From assembly GCA_036513075.1 (NCBI GenBank), contig DATBZS010000070.1, forward strand, positions 4,383-68,382: a DNA stretch of 64,000 nt. Direction: 5' to 3'. This DNA is from Bog-756 sp036513075 (GTDB lineage Bacteria > Actinomycetota > Acidimicrobiia > Acidimicrobiales > RAAP-2). This document shows positions 62,742 to 64,000 of the stretch, in pieces; the first letter of the stretch is position 1; the number at the start of each line of letters is the position of its first letter. The position numbers were made by a program, and so were the translations under genes. The notes beneath the pieces are model-generated. The model searched no databases. It was given only the letters and a program-made list of their open reading frames with translations, and had not been told where the DNA came from.

Positions 62742-64000
62742 TCAGTACCGATTAGGCGTGGCTTCGAGGATGAATTGGTAGCCGAACAACGTCGGCCACA
62801 CGGTGACCAGGAACTGGTCGAGCAGGCGGGCCGCGCGGGCCGGGGTGCCGTCGACCCCGAGGGCGTCGAGCGGGAGACCTACCGGCTCCATTCGCCGTAC
62901 CGTGTAGCCGCTCCGTTCGACCAGCCTACGGATGCTCCGGCGGGTGAAGAAACGCAGGTGGGTGGCGTCCAGAATGCCCCGCTGGTCGTAGTCGAACATG
63001 CCGAGGGTGGCCCGGGTTCTCGGATACCAGTGGCCGATATTGGGTACGCAGAGCATGACTGAGCCTTCGGGGGTGAGCAGATTACGGCACTGCCGCAGCA
63101 GGTCCTCGGGCTTACCGAGGTGCTCGAGGACGTCGGCCATCAAGATGAGGTCGAATCCGGTGCCGACCTCAGGCGGGATGCCTTGTGAGAGGTCGGCCGT
63201 GTAGAAGGCACTCATCCGCTCGGCCACCTCGGGAAACTCGTGGACGTCGACGCCCGTCACGTGGTGGCCCATCCCCTGGAGTCGCTCGGCCAGGAGGCCG
63301 CTCGAGCAGCCGAGATCGAGGATCTTGGCCGGCGGCCGGGCGGCCAACAGCGTCGAGATGCGGCCATGCGAGCTGTCCTCGGAAGGCTTGAGCTGGTACT
63401 CCTCGGTGAGGCTGATCCGACTGCCGTCGCCGAAGCCGGCCTTTTGCAACCGGTAGGCGATGACGTCCTTGGTCACGTCGGCTGCGTAACCCATGCCGTC
63501 GACATAGCAGATCTCATCGCCGTAGTAGGTGGGGATCGGCACCTCGGCGATCCGCATGCCGGCGTCATGCAGCTGGATGATGATCTGGGTGTCGAAGTTG
63601 AAGCCGTCCGTGTTCTGTTCGAAAGGGATCTTCTTCAGCGCGTCGACCGAGTAGGCGCGGTAGCCCGAGTGGAACTCGGTGAGGTCGGTGCCGAGGGCGG
63701 CGTTCTCGAACGATGACAGGATCCGGTTGCCGACGTATTTGTACAGCGGCATGCCCCCCCGGCGGGCCGCCCCCTTGATCATGATGCGGGAGCCGAAGAC
63801 GGCATCGGCCTCGCCCGCAAGAAGAGGCGCGAGCAGGTCGGGCATCGACTCGGGCGCGTACTGGCCGTCACCGTGGAGCATGACCACGATGTCGAGTCCG
63901 TGCTCGATGGCCAGGTTGTAGCCGGCCTTCTGGTTGCCCCCGTAGCCGAGATTCTTGGGCTGTCGGATGAGTGTGATCGGCAGATCGGAGGTCTGCTGGT
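62742..64000 (-). CDS. Glycosyltransferase family 2 fused to SAM methyltransferase (N-terminus outside window)
   Basis: The frame is open to the right edge; 419 residues are visible. The N-terminal part is a DPM1-like GT2: NLGYGGNQKAGYNLAIEHG, then HGDGQYAPE as the metal motif and GFNFDTQIIIQLHDAG as the acceptor region. From about residue 205 a class I methyltransferase domain follows (KILDLGCSSGLLAERLQ, VTGVDVHEFPEV, LILMADVLEHLGKPEDLL). Such fusions probably transfer a sugar to lipid carrier and methylate the product or a linked sugar. The first part of the GT domain is missing from the window. Confidence 0.9.
   Translation of the reverse strand, partial: QQTSDLPITLIRQPKNLGYGGNQKAGYNLAIEHGLDIVVMLHGDGQYAPESMPDLLAPLLAGEADAVFGSRIMIKGAARRGGMPLYKYVGNRILSSFENAALGTDLTEFHSGYRAYSVDALKKIPFEQNTDGFNFDTQIIIQLHDAGMRIAEVPIPTYYGDEICYVDGMGYAADVTKDVIAYRLQKAGFGDGSRISLTEEYQLKPSEDSSHGRISTLLAARPPAKILDLGCSSGLLAERLQGMGHHVTGVDVHEFPEVAERMSAFYTADLSQGIPPEVGTGFDLILMADVLEHLGKPEDLLRQCRNLLTPEGSVMLCVPNIGHWYPRTRATLGMFDYDQRGILDATHLRFFTRRSIRRLVERSGYTVRRMEPVGLPLDALGVDGTPARAARLLDQFLVTVWPTLFGYQFILEATPNRY

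Overview
The window is very GC-rich DNA packed with genes, with frequent GTG starts and 4-bp ATGA/GTGA gene overlaps. A PASTA-type Ser/Thr kinase, a GatCAB amidotransferase, NAD-dependent LigA and DHA2-type transporters fit a high-GC actinobacterium. Acidimicrobiia is my best guess, but there is no rRNA or other marker here to prove it. I found no tRNA, rRNA, CRISPR array or insertion sequence.

Left part (about 1-21 kb) is mostly housekeeping. It holds the end of an MFS transporter, an acyl-CoA ligase, an aldehyde dehydrogenase, then cysteine desulfurase, mnmA and ligA in one tight run. A secreted protein made of two 211-residue repeats follows, then hairpins, a PASTA kinase, a small Cys/His-rich protein, an orphan D12 DNA methyltransferase, an SDR dehydrogenase, a DHA2 transporter, an SCP2 protein, an alpha/beta hydrolase and gatC-gatA-gatB. 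From 20.7 to 28 kb comes a mixed stretch: a secreted GH43-like protein, a methyltransferase, a CDF metal transporter, a YdcF-like protein, a glycosyltransferase-like protein, a LuxR-type regulator and a PAP2-like protein. It also carries a 15-codon remnant of a WbsX gene.

From about 28.5 kb to the right edge the window is one large surface-glycan locus. Precursor genes include a UDP-sugar epimerase, a WbpA/TviB-type UDP-sugar dehydrogenase, a CapD/WbpM-type dehydratase, a DegT aminotransferase, a GNAT acetyltransferase and an AsnB-type amidotransferase. Lipid-carrier priming is by a WecA/TagO-type phosphosugar transferase. Assembly involves about ten glycosyltransferases plus several methyltransferases and a polysaccharide deacetylase. 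Chain handling and export involve a Wzz-like protein with a dead kinase domain, a polytopic Wzy-like candidate and a Wzm/Wzt-type ABC exporter whose ATPase has a C-terminal extension.

The most distinctive point is sulfation. Three sulfotransferase-family genes (48.2-51.2 kb) sit a few kb from a complete cysD-cysN-cysC set (57.1-59.9 kb) that makes PAPS. I infer that this organism makes a sulfated, probably uronate- and amino-sugar-containing surface polysaccharide. Several proteins have lost family-defining catalytic residues: the third sulfotransferase, the Wzz-linked kinase domain, the PAP2 protein and the GGDEF-like part of the LuxR regulator. Small gene remnants and frequent strand switches (46-57 kb) suggest repeated rearrangement of the locus.
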